64,000 nt of DNA from an uncultured Muribaculaceae bacterium (lineage in GTDB: Bacteria; Bacteroidota; Bacteroidia; Bacteroidales; Muribaculaceae): positions 27,771-91,770 of the forward strand of contig CAMWYR010000004.1 in the NCBI GenBank assembly GCA_947178505.1, written 5' to 3'. The notes beneath the pieces are model-generated. The model ran no database searches. It was not told the origin of the DNA and saw only the letters and a program-made list of their open reading frames with translations. Shown here piece by piece: positions 1-6,997 of the stretch. A program made the translations under genes and the position numbers. Position 1 is the first letter of the stretch, and each line of letters begins with the position of its first letter.

Positions 1-201
1 GGCAACGCAGTCGTTGCTAAGTTTCCCAAATACAGGGGACAGGTATACTCATATTCGAGTTCGCCTAACTGGTATACGCGTGTAGGAAATTTCCGCACTT
101 CAGCTGAAGCCTCTGCCGCATTGGTTGAACTAAGACGTGCATTCCCGCAGTTTGCCGGCGAAATGAGAGTGGTGAAATCACAGATTGTCGTGATTAAATA
201 A
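1..201 (+). CDS. SPOR-domain protein, C-terminal fragment
   Basis: Only the last 66 codons lie in the window, in frame 1, ending at TAA 199-201; the start is off the left edge. The tail has the shape of a SPOR (PF05036) repeat: a YSSSPNWYTRVGNF strand, an alpha helix (SAEASAALVELRRAF), then an AEMRVVKSQIVVI strand. SPOR domains bind denuded glycan strands of septal peptidoglycan, so the full protein is probably a periplasmic or outer-membrane cell-wall protein. The next gene, folE, starts 19 bp later on the same strand and may be co-transcribed. Family assignment is from the fold pattern of a short fragment, hence moderate confidence. Confidence 0.7.
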   Translation, partial: GNAVVAKFPKYRGQVYSYSSSPNWYTRVGNFRTSAEASAALVELRRAFPQFAGEMRVVKSQIVVIK

Positions 202-220
202 TCTTGTTAATTTATTTAAA

Positions 221-805
221 ATGGTTAAAAGTTCGCACGACCCTAAAGTGGTGGAGGAAATCGCATCTCATTATAAGGCGATTCTTGAACTGATTGGGGA
301 AGACCCGGAACGTGAAGGCTTAGTGAAGACTCCGGTCAGGGCGGCGAAAGCAATACTTGACATTGCCTCCGGATATAGGCAGGATCCCTTGTCGGTTGCC
401 CGTCAGGCTGTCTTTGAACATGCCGGATCACGACTGGTCATTGTCCGTGATATCGAGTTCTACAGTATGTGCGAGCATCATATCCTTCCATTTTTCGGAA
501 AAATTTCCGTAGGTTATATTCCGAACGGAAAGATGATAGGATTGTCTAAGATGGCAAGAATCGTGGAGTGTTTCGCCCGGCGTCTCCAGGTGCAGGAGCG
601 ACTTACGTCGCAGGTTTGTCAGCTTCTTTCGGAGGCTATGCCCGTCAAGGGAGTGATCGTTTCATGCACTGCCGAACATCTCTGTATGAAGATGCGCGGT
701 GTCGAGAAGCAGGAGACTGCGACAACTACTTACGACTATAACGGCGTATTTGAAACCGACGCAGCTTTGCGCGAGGAATTCCTACGTCTGATTTCATCTC
801 ATTGA
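221..805 (+). CDS. folE: GTP cyclohydrolase I
   Basis: Converts GTP to 7,8-dihydroneopterin triphosphate, the first step of folate (and queuosine-precursor) synthesis, in the cytoplasm. At 194 aa it has the usual length. The zinc and catalytic signature is intact: CEHH at residues 84-87 supplies the Cys and His ligands, and AEHLCMKMRG near 152-161 supplies the third ligand, Cys155. The KTPVR motif near 36-40 and the QERLTSQ helix at 125-131 are also typical of type IA enzymes. ATG at 221 is the natural start, 19 bp after the upstream stop. A strong hairpin with a T-run follows, so this ends a transcription unit. Confidence 0.97.
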   Translation: MVKSSHDPKVVEEIASHYKAILELIGEDPEREGLVKTPVRAAKAILDIASGYRQDPLSVARQAVFEHAGSRLVIVRDIEFYSMCEHHILPFFGKISVGYIPNGKMIGLSKMARIVECFARRLQVQERLTSQVCQLLSEAMPVKGVIVSCTAEHLCMKMRGVEKQETATTTYDYNGVFETDAALREEFLRLISSH

Positions 806-858
806 CGCATGAATCGCACCCTTAAACTTTAATTCTCTCGCGAGGTTCGCGAAAAAAT

Positions 859-905
859 AGGGCTTCAGCTGCACATCCTTTATCGGTTGGCTGAAGCCCT
901 TTTTA
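859..905 (+). terminator. rho-independent terminator after folE
   Basis: A perfect 11-bp inverted repeat (AGGGCTTCAGC at 859-869, GCTGAAGCCCT at 890-900) encloses a 20-nt loop and runs into TTTTA. It lies 54 bp after the folE stop. Confidence 0.9.
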
Positions 906-1014
906 TTCTGTGCTTTTCAGCCGGTATTACACTGGTGGATGAGATGTGAATCTTTCATTGGTCATTATTTTGTGGATAAGAACCCACTTGTTGCGATTTT
1001 TTACAATCCAAGGG

Positions 1015-1045
1015 TTTGATACTTCGCCAATTATTAGTATTTTTG
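1015..1045 (+). promoter_or_regulatory. Bacteroidota-type promoter for the FAD dehydrogenase
   Basis: TTTG at 1015-1018 (-33) and TATTTTTG at 1038-1045 (-7, matching TAnnTTTG) are separated by 19 nt, the usual spacing in this phylum. Transcription should start about 4-7 nt after the -7 box, near 1049. That excludes any translation start upstream of this point for the next gene. Confidence 0.75.
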
Positions 1046-1048
1046 TAA

Positions 1049-1114
1049 ATGATAAAACGATTCCGCGCCGTCAGGATGTTTTCTCCGGCCCGGCTCAGTA
1101 TGTCTGTGACGTGA
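1049..1114 (+). other. possible 21-codon leader peptide overlapping the dehydrogenase start
   Basis: ATG 1049 opens a 21-codon frame, beginning MIKRFRAVRM, that closes with TGA at 1112-1114. The stop shares bases with GTG 1111-1113, the best start of the next gene, giving a GTGA overlap typical of translational coupling. The ATG falls at the predicted transcription start, so it could be read as a leaderless message. The peptide resembles nothing I know. It could be chance. Confidence 0.35.
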
Positions 1115-2703
1115 TAAAGGATATTTCGCTAAGAGTCAAACCCGTTGTTGCATCCTCTTCCGATAAGGTTAGGGATGAGCTTCTCGCGTATTTGGGTAAG
1201 GAAGCTAAGAAATTAAATGATTTTCGTATAATCAGGAGATCAATTGATGCCCGCAAGAGTCCGGTGATGATTAATCTTCTGGTGCGGATAGCCACGGGTG
1301 AAGACGAGAAAGTCGAATCTACGTTCAAGCCTGTGGAGTTCAAGCCTGTTTCTGAAGATGCACCTGTAGTGATAATTGTCGGTGCGGGCCCGGCAGGTCT
1401 ATTCGCCGGTCTTGAGGCTTTGCGAAACGGCATCCGTCCGATTATACTTGAACGTGGCCGTGATGTTGAAAGGCGTCGTCTTGATATCGCCAATATATCG
1501 AGACAGAAAAGAATCAACCCTGATTCGAATTATTGTTTCGGAGAGGGAGGCGCCGGCGCATACAGCGACGGTAAGTTGTACACACGCAGCAAGAAACGTG
1601 GTTCAGTAGAGGAAGTTTTACAATTGCTTGTTCAGCATGGAGCAACGCCAGATATCCTGATCGATGCTCATCCGCATATCGGATCTGATAATCTGCCGAA
1701 TGTGATTAAGGCTATTCGCAATACAATTACTGAGAATGGGGGAGAAGTGAGATTTGAAGCACGCGCCGACGGTCTCATCATGAAAGAAGGCAGAGCTGTC
1801 GGGGTAATGACTGAGACGGGAGAAGTCTTAGGAGACGCCGTGGTGCTTGCCACAGGCCATTCAGCCCATGATACGTTCCGTGCTGTTTATGAAGCAGGCG
1901 TCGCTGTCGAACCGAAGGGCATTGCGGTAGGAGTTCGGCTTGAGCATCCTCAGAAACTCATTGATCGTATGCAGTATCACTCGCACGAGGGGCGTGGCAA
2001 ATATCTTCCAGCTGCGGAATATAGTTTCGTGGCTCAGGCGGCCGACCGTGGTGTATATTCTTTCTGTATGTGTCCGGGGGGTGTGATCGTACCTGCCGGT
2101 AGTTCGGACCATGAACTTGTGGTTAATGGTATGTCCGCTTCGGCGCGTGCCGGAAAATGGGCGAATTCCGGAATGGTTGTGGAACTTCATCCCGGAGATT
2201 TACCTGAGTTGGCTGCTCCGGGACCGCTTGAAATGCTTGAAGTGCAAGAAGCTCTTGAAAGAAAAATGTTTGAGGCAGCGGGAAATACAATCCAGGCCCC
2301 CGCTCAGCGTATGAAGGATTTCGTGGATGGGAAAGTGTCAGTTGATCTTCCGGACTCTTCATATGCTCCGGGGCTGTTAGCCGCTGACTTTAACAAGATA
2401 TTCCCCGGATTTATTTCATCACGTCTTAGAGATGGATTCAATACATTCGGACGTCGTGCAAAGGGATTTCTGACCAATGATGCCGTTATGATTGGCCTTG
2501 AATCGCGCACGTCTTCTCCAGTGAGGATAACTCGCGATCCTGTGACACTTGAGAGCGTATCGACTCCAGGCCTCTACCCGGCAGGAGAGGGCGCCGGCTA
2601 TGCGGGCGGCATCGTCTCCGCTGCTATTGACGGAATGCGCTGCATAAGGGCATTCGCTGATTCCATTCATGTCCGGCATGATAATAAGAAACTTGAGAAA
2701 TGA
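1111..2703 (+). CDS. NAD(P)/FAD-dependent dehydrogenase (YP_ uncharacterised flavoprotein family)
   Basis: A 530-aa cytoplasmic flavoprotein of the FAD-utilising dehydrogenase family (COG2509-like) found in Bacteroidota. It opens with a small alpha/beta domain (MIKDISLRV, then RSIDARKSPVMINLLVRI) followed by a Rossmann FAD-binding motif GAGPAG near residue 91. CFGEGGAGAYSDGKL near 145-160 and the C-terminal YPAGEGAGYAGGIVSAAIDG complete the FAD site. The open frame extends back to GTG 946, but the promoter at 1015-1045 and alignment of the remembered family N-terminus (MIxELQLRI) favour GTG 1111. The stop overlaps tsaB by 4 bp, so the two are probably coupled. The substrate is unknown. Confidence 0.85.
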   Translation: MIKDISLRVKPVVASSSDKVRDELLAYLGKEAKKLNDFRIIRRSIDARKSPVMINLLVRIATGEDEKVESTFKPVEFKPVSEDAPVVIIVGAGPAGLFAGLEALRNGIRPIILERGRDVERRRLDIANISRQKRINPDSNYCFGEGGAGAYSDGKLYTRSKKRGSVEEVLQLLVQHGATPDILIDAHPHIGSDNLPNVIKAIRNTITENGGEVRFEARADGLIMKEGRAVGVMTETGEVLGDAVVLATGHSAHDTFRAVYEAGVAVEPKGIAVGVRLEHPQKLIDRMQYHSHEGRGKYLPAAEYSFVAQAADRGVYSFCMCPGGVIVPAGSSDHELVVNGMSASARAGKWANSGMVVELHPGDLPELAAPGPLEMLEVQEALERKMFEAAGNTIQAPAQRMKDFVDGKVSVDLPDSSYAPGLLAADFNKIFPGFISSRLRDGFNTFGRRAKGFLTNDAVMIGLESRTSSPVRITRDPVTLESVSTPGLYPAGEGAGYAGGIVSAAIDGMRCIRAFADSIHVRHDNKKLEK

Positions 2704-3398
2704 CAATATTAAATATCGAAACTTCAGGAAAGATATGCAGCGTAGCGCTAACGCAATATGGAGCATTGGAAATGCAGCTCGATAATGCGGAGGGTATGCA
2801 GCATGCAAATTTACTCGCTCCATTTGTCGATCGCATCCTGGAAGAAGTAAGAAGAAAGGAAATGAAGCTTGATGCGATTGCCGTGAGTATCGGCCCGGGT
2901 AGTTATACCGGTCTGCGCATCGGACTTTCTTTGGCTAAAGGTCTTGCTTTCAGCATGAATCTTCCACTGATTGGCGTTGACACGCTCAAGATACTTGCTG
3001 TCAAGGCCATGTTCCGTTCCGAAAACTGGACGGGCGAGGAAATCCTTGTGCCCATGGTGGATGCAAGACGTATGGAGGTATTCACAGCACCTTATGATTT
3101 CGCATTGAATCCGTTGACAGAGCCGGGACCGATGATTCTTGACGAGAATTCATTTAAGGATCTTCTTGACTCCGGAAAACATCTCTACTTTATCGGCGAT
3201 GGTGCGGAAAAAGCAAAGAAAGTTATCAATCACCCCAATGCCCACTGGATTGAGGGGCTCCTGCCGCAGGCTAAGGATATGATGGCCCTTTCGGAGAAGG
3301 CGCTCCGCGAAAAGGATTTTCTTGATTTAGCTTATTCCACTCCCAACTACCTGAAGGCTTATCAGACCACAATACCAAAAAATCCCCTAAAAAAGTAA
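2700..3398 (+). CDS. tsaB: tRNA threonylcarbamoyladenosine biosynthesis protein TsaB
   Basis: TsaB (YeaZ) is the non-catalytic ASKHA-fold partner of TsaD in making t6A37 on ANN-decoding tRNAs. The protein has the usual 232 aa. It begins with the family signature ILNIETSGKICSVAL and carries AVSIGPGSYTGLRIGLSLAKG at about 60-80, the most conserved stretch of the family. Its ATG overlaps the preceding stop (ATGA at 2700-2703). The DUF4290 gene follows after 3 bp, and then murA, an arrangement of translation and cell-wall housekeeping genes in one tight operon. Confidence 0.93.
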   Translation: MTILNIETSGKICSVALTQYGALEMQLDNAEGMQHANLLAPFVDRILEEVRRKEMKLDAIAVSIGPGSYTGLRIGLSLAKGLAFSMNLPLIGVDTLKILAVKAMFRSENWTGEEILVPMVDARRMEVFTAPYDFALNPLTEPGPMILDENSFKDLLDSGKHLYFIGDGAEKAKKVINHPNAHWIEGLLPQAKDMMALSEKALREKDFLDLAYSTPNYLKAYQTTIPKNPLKK

Positions 3399-3401
3399 GT
3401 C

Positions 3402-3998
3402 ATGCTACCCTATAATACAGATATGGAACCCGTGATTCTTCCTGAATTCGGCCGTAACCTACAGGGACTCATTGATTATTGCATAGCAATTCCCGACCGT
3501 GACGAACGCACTGCCTGCGCTTTTGCAATAGCAGAGACTATGGCCGGGCAGTTCCCTCATCTTGTGGGTGAGGGAGGCGATATGTCGGTTATCTGGAACA
3601 ACCTCAATGTGATGTCTAAGTTCAAGCTTGATGTTGATTTCCCTTGTGAAGTGCTGTCGGAAGAAAAGCTGCATCCTGTGCCGGCCAAACTCCCTTATAC
3701 TTCGTCGAGAATCCGATTCCGCCATTACGGAAAAAATATTGAGGGAATGATCGATAAGGTGTGTGAGATGGAGGATTCGCCGGAGAAGGTTATTGCCATT
3801 TCACTGATCGCCAATCAGATGAAGAAACTAATGCTGCAGCATAACCCGGAAGGTGTGGATGACGCAAAGATAATCAGGGATCTTAATTTCTATTCTCAGG
3901 GCAGACTGAATCTTGATCCGGAAACATATATTCTTCATGAATTCAAGGAGGTTCCCGTTGTCCAGATGAATAACAATAAAAAGCGTAAGAAAAAATGA
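3402..3998 (+). CDS. DUF4290 family protein
   Basis: A 198-aa protein of the Bacteroidota-specific DUF4290 family (PF14123), function unknown. The characteristic opening (LPYNTDMEPVILPEFGRN) and the repeated NIEGMIDKVCEMED-type helix are present. The sequence is helical, without a signal peptide or membrane segment, and ends in a very basic tail (NNNKKRKKK), which hints at nucleic-acid or ribosome contact but proves nothing. It sits 3 bp after tsaB and its stop overlaps murA by 4 bp, a placement I know from other members of the phylum. Confidence 0.85.
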   Translation: MLPYNTDMEPVILPEFGRNLQGLIDYCIAIPDRDERTACAFAIAETMAGQFPHLVGEGGDMSVIWNNLNVMSKFKLDVDFPCEVLSEEKLHPVPAKLPYTSSRIRFRHYGKNIEGMIDKVCEMEDSPEKVIAISLIANQMKKLMLQHNPEGVDDAKIIRDLNFYSQGRLNLDPETYILHEFKEVPVVQMNNNKKRKKK

Positions 3999-5311
3999 GC
4001 AGCTTTATTGTAGAAGGAGGTCATCGTCTTGAAGGCGAGATTAAGATTAAGGGAGCAAAGAATGAGGCTCTCCAGGTGATTTGCGCTACACTTCTCACTC
4101 CGGAAAAAGTAATTATCTCGAATATTCCACAGATATCTGATGTGCGTAATCTTATAATACTCCTCCAGGAAATGGGAGTAAAAGTGGAATATATTTCACC
4201 TTCCGAAGTTTCTTTTCAGGCTGATGATATAGATATCTCTTATATCTATTCCGACAAATACCGTAAGAAAGCGGAATCTCTGCGAGGTTCGGTGATGGTT
4301 ATGGGGCCTCTCGTCACCAGATTCGGGCGTGCGGTCATGCCTCGCCCGGGAGGTGACAAGATCGGGCGACGCAGACTTGATACTCATTTTGTCGGTCTTA
4401 GCAATCTGGGAGCTTCTTTTGAATACAATCGCGAATCGCATACTTACGAAATAGAGGCACCCGATGGTGGGCTGAAAGGCACTTATATGTTGCTCGATGA
4501 AGCCTCCGTTACAGGCACTGCAAATATAATTATGGCTGCAGTGCTTGCTGAAGGGCAGACGACGATCTATAATGCTGCCTGTGAGCCTTATATACAGCAA
4601 CTTTGTAAGATGCTTGTGAGGATGGGCGCTAAGATTGAGGGGATCGGATCCAATCTTCTCAATATTACTGGAGTGGATAGCCTTAAGGGTACGGACCATC
4701 GTCTGCTTCCCGATATGATCGAGGTCGGTAGTTTCATAGGAATGGCTGCCATGACCGGCTCAAACCTGCTTCTTAAGGATGTTGGGGTGGCCGATTTAGG
4801 CCTGATGCCTGAGGTGTTCCGCCGGGTGGGAGTCAATCTCATTATCGAAGGAAATGATATAAGGATCGATCAGAAGGAAATTTACAGTATAGATGAATTT
4901 ATCGATGGTTCGATTATGACGATTGCCGATGCGCCATGGCCCGGACTATCCCCGGACTTAATCAGTATCTTTCTTGTGGTTGCGACGCAGGCACGCGGGT
5001 CGGTCATCATTCATCAGAAAATGTTTGAAAGCAGGCTCTTCTTTGTCGATAAACTTCTCGATATGGGTGCGAGAATTATTCTTTGCGATCCTCATCGTGC
5101 CGTAGTGATTGGGGCTGGCAAGTTCAACTGTCTGAAAGCCACCTCAATGGTTTCTCCTGATATCCGGGCCGGAATCGCAATGCTCATCGCCGCAATGGGA
5201 GCGAAGGGCACGAGCCGGATTCAGAATATCAATCAGATTGATCGCGGATACGAAAACCTTGATCGTCGTCTCAACAAATTGGGCGCAAAAATCATTAGAA
5301 TAGAAGAATAG
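3995..5311 (+). CDS. murA: UDP-N-acetylglucosamine 1-carboxyvinyltransferase
   Basis: MurA transfers enolpyruvate from PEP to UDP-GlcNAc, the first committed step of peptidoglycan synthesis. The 438-aa protein has the EPT double-barrel features: GAKNEALQ at 20-27 (including the UDP-GlcNAc-binding Lys-Asn pair), the loop RPGGDKIGRRRLDTH at 117-131, and the late motif PDIRAGIAMLIAA. The loop residue that is Cys115 in E. coli is Asp121 here (GAC at 4355-4357). Asp enzymes are active but not alkylated by fosfomycin. I recall the same Asp in Bacteroides MurA. The gene overlaps DUF4290 by 4 bp and precedes rimM. Confidence 0.95.
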   Translation: MSSFIVEGGHRLEGEIKIKGAKNEALQVICATLLTPEKVIISNIPQISDVRNLIILLQEMGVKVEYISPSEVSFQADDIDISYIYSDKYRKKAESLRGSVMVMGPLVTRFGRAVMPRPGGDKIGRRRLDTHFVGLSNLGASFEYNRESHTYEIEAPDGGLKGTYMLLDEASVTGTANIIMAAVLAEGQTTIYNAACEPYIQQLCKMLVRMGAKIEGIGSNLLNITGVDSLKGTDHRLLPDMIEVGSFIGMAAMTGSNLLLKDVGVADLGLMPEVFRRVGVNLIIEGNDIRIDQKEIYSIDEFIDGSIMTIADAPWPGLSPDLISIFLVVATQARGSVIIHQKMFESRLFFVDKLLDMGARIILCDPHRAVVIGAGKFNCLKATSMVSPDIRAGIAMLIAAMGAKGTSRIQNINQIDRGYENLDRRLNKLGAKIIRIEE

Positions 5312-5363
5312 GCATCTTCACGATCCCCCCGGGGAGTTGATGGCGCCCGATAATTTGACCGAA

Positions 5364-5897
5364 ATGATTACGAAGGAAGAAATAGTAGAAATCGGAAAGT
5401 TCCAGAAAACCCATGCGCTGAAGGGCGAACTGAACGCAATCCTTGATGTCGATGTTGATTATGCGGAGGAGGATTATCCGATGATAGTTGATGTCGACGG
5501 AATCTATGTTCCGTTCTATGTGAATTCGATCCGGCCGAAAGGCACAGAGACATATCTTATCAGCCTTGAAGGGGTTGATTCGCAGGAAGATGCAAAGGAG
5601 TTTGTAAACAAGACGATATACGGTCTCCGTAAAGACGTAGGCGAATACTTCGAGACAGAAGATCTTGATCTGGCGAGTGATTTTGTCGGCTACGAACTTG
5701 TGGATTCTGAATTCGGAAAAGTGGGAAAGGTTATCGGTGTCGACGATTCTACAGCCAATGTGCTCTTCATTGTGGAGACTCCCGATGGTAACACTGTATA
5801 TGTGCCGGTTGCAGAGGAGTTTATCATGAATATTGACGACGAAGCTCGTCGCATTGCGACTTCCTTGCCTGAAGGTCTTATCAATTTAAATTCTTAA
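5364..5897 (+). CDS. rimM: ribosome maturation factor RimM
   Basis: RimM binds S19 and helps 30S head maturation. From ATG 5364 the 177-aa protein starts MITKEEIVEIGKFQKTHALKG, matching the family N-terminus with its G-x-H-G-L-x-G-E type motif; the frame also has TTG 5337 and ATG 5340 upstream, which would only add nine unconserved residues. The C-terminal PRC-barrel is recognisable in DFVGYELVDSEFGKVGKV and VPVAEEFIMNID. It lies 52 bp after murA on the same strand. The usual rimM partners (rpsP, trmD) are not adjacent, as is common in Bacteroidota. Confidence 0.9.
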   Translation: MITKEEIVEIGKFQKTHALKGELNAILDVDVDYAEEDYPMIVDVDGIYVPFYVNSIRPKGTETYLISLEGVDSQEDAKEFVNKTIYGLRKDVGEYFETEDLDLASDFVGYELVDSEFGKVGKVIGVDDSTANVLFIVETPDGNTVYVPVAEEFIMNIDDEARRIATSLPEGLINLNS

Positions 5898-5928
5898 TAT
5901 CCTGGCGACAGGAAAAACATTATTGACT

Positions 5929-6246
5929 ATGAGCGAACTTACGAAGTTTGATGAGGATGATGCTATAAAATTTATCCGCGCGACCCTTACGCCGGAAAAG
6001 AATTCGCAGATATCCGATGATGAGATACTTTACGTAATCGACTGCATCTGGGATTGGTATGAGAAAAACGGCTATCTGAAAATTGATGCCAATATCACTG
6101 ATGAGGAGGAGATTGACGTGGATAAGCTCGTGGCTTATGTGCAGAAAGAGCTTAAACGTGCCGGTGAGACTCTTCTCGTTCCGGAAGATCTGAAACCAAT
6201 AATATTAGCCGAACTTCAGTATGAGGAGTCTATCGAGGATTTTTAA
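5929..6246 (+). CDS. conserved small acidic hypothetical protein
   Basis: A 105-aa protein from ATG 5929 (a TTG two codons earlier is less likely). It is strongly acidic and predicted mostly helical, with a central IDCIWDWYEKNGYLK aromatic patch. It has no signal peptide or membrane span, so it is probably cytoplasmic. I do not recognise a named family, though short proteins of this shape occur in Bacteroidales. The gene follows rimM by 31 bp and overlaps the OmpA-like gene by 26 bp, so it is part of the same operon. Function unknown. Confidence 0.7.
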   Translation: MSELTKFDEDDAIKFIRATLTPEKNSQISDDEILYVIDCIWDWYEKNGYLKIDANITDEEEIDVDKLVAYVQKELKRAGETLLVPEDLKPIILAELQYEESIEDF

Positions 6247-6937
6247 ATCATCCGCAGCCGCAACAGTATGTATTCTGGCATTTGCCGGAGTGGAGGCTAA
6301 GACTATCACTCTTCCGGTAGAAAATGCTTCTGCTCAGTCGGCTCCTGTAAAAAGCGATGCGGAGAAATCTGTTGGGTCTGAGATGGAGGAGTTGGAATTC
6401 GTGGAGGCACTAAACTCTGTGCCTCTTGATGCGAAAAGTGCTGATCTGATTCGGAAATTTCAGGAGAAAGAGGGGCGTTCAAGGCTCCATGCACGCGAGT
6501 ATAATGAGAAGAACGGCTGCACCGTGGAAACTTTCAGAAATAAGGAAGTGCTTCTCATCACAATCCCTGCTTACAAGCTCTTTGCTCCGAATTCTACAGA
6601 ACTGCGTCAGTCGGCATCCACTTTTCTCTTACCACTCAAGCGTTATCTGAAGAGTCCTGATATGTATCGGGTGCTTATAGTGATGCATACCGACAATACC
6701 GGATCTGAGGCTTATCGCGACATGATAACCGAAAAGCGTTCGGAGGCGGTGGCCGATTGGTTTGAAGAGCAGGGTGCTGATACGGAATATCTGTTCCCGT
6801 TCGCCAATGGTGATGAAATGCCTCTGAAGGAGAATAACTCAATGGCCAACAGGGCTAAAAACCGGAGGCTGGAAGTATATCTTGTGCCCGGGAAGCAGAT
6901 GCTCGAACAGGCTAAGAAGGGCAGGATCGTTTTCTGA
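6221..6937 (+). CDS. OmpA-family peptidoglycan-binding protein
   Basis: A 238-aa secreted protein with a signal peptide (about 1-26, ending FAGVEA). The C-terminal half is an OmpA/MotB-like domain: FAPNSTELRQSA (strand and start of helix), VLIVMHTDNTGSEAYRDMIT, then NRAKNRRLEVYLV, the last holding the NRR motif that contacts diaminopimelate. It probably anchors the outer membrane or a periplasmic partner to the wall. There is no N-terminal barrel and no lipobox, so it is likely soluble in the periplasm. ATG 6221 overlaps the previous gene by 26 bp. Confidence 0.85.
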   Translation: MRSLSRIFKSSAAATVCILAFAGVEAKTITLPVENASAQSAPVKSDAEKSVGSEMEELEFVEALNSVPLDAKSADLIRKFQEKEGRSRLHAREYNEKNGCTVETFRNKEVLLITIPAYKLFAPNSTELRQSASTFLLPLKRYLKSPDMYRVLIVMHTDNTGSEAYRDMITEKRSEAVADWFEEQGADTEYLFPFANGDEMPLKENNSMANRAKNRRLEVYLVPGKQMLEQAKKGRIVF

Positions 6938-6956
6938 GCCTCCGGCATTTATAATA

Positions 6957-6990
6957 CAGCCCGATCAGTTCTTAACACTGGTCGGGCTGA
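6957..6990. terminator. hairpin between convergent genes
   Basis: CAGCCCGATCAG (6957-6968) pairs with CTGGTCGGGCTG (6979-6990), a 12-bp stem with one wobble pair. It lies in the 60-bp gap between two converging genes and could serve both, although neither side has a clear T-run. Confidence 0.55.
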
Positions 6991-6997
6991 TGTAGCA

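Noticed and set aside
946..1110. Extended N-terminus of the FAD dehydrogenase starting at GTG 946
   Set aside because: A promoter at 1015-1045 lies inside this stretch, and the 55 extra residues do not resemble the family N-terminus.
4196..4699. 167-codon antisense frame inside murA
   Set aside because: murA is fully conserved on the other strand; the antisense product looks random.
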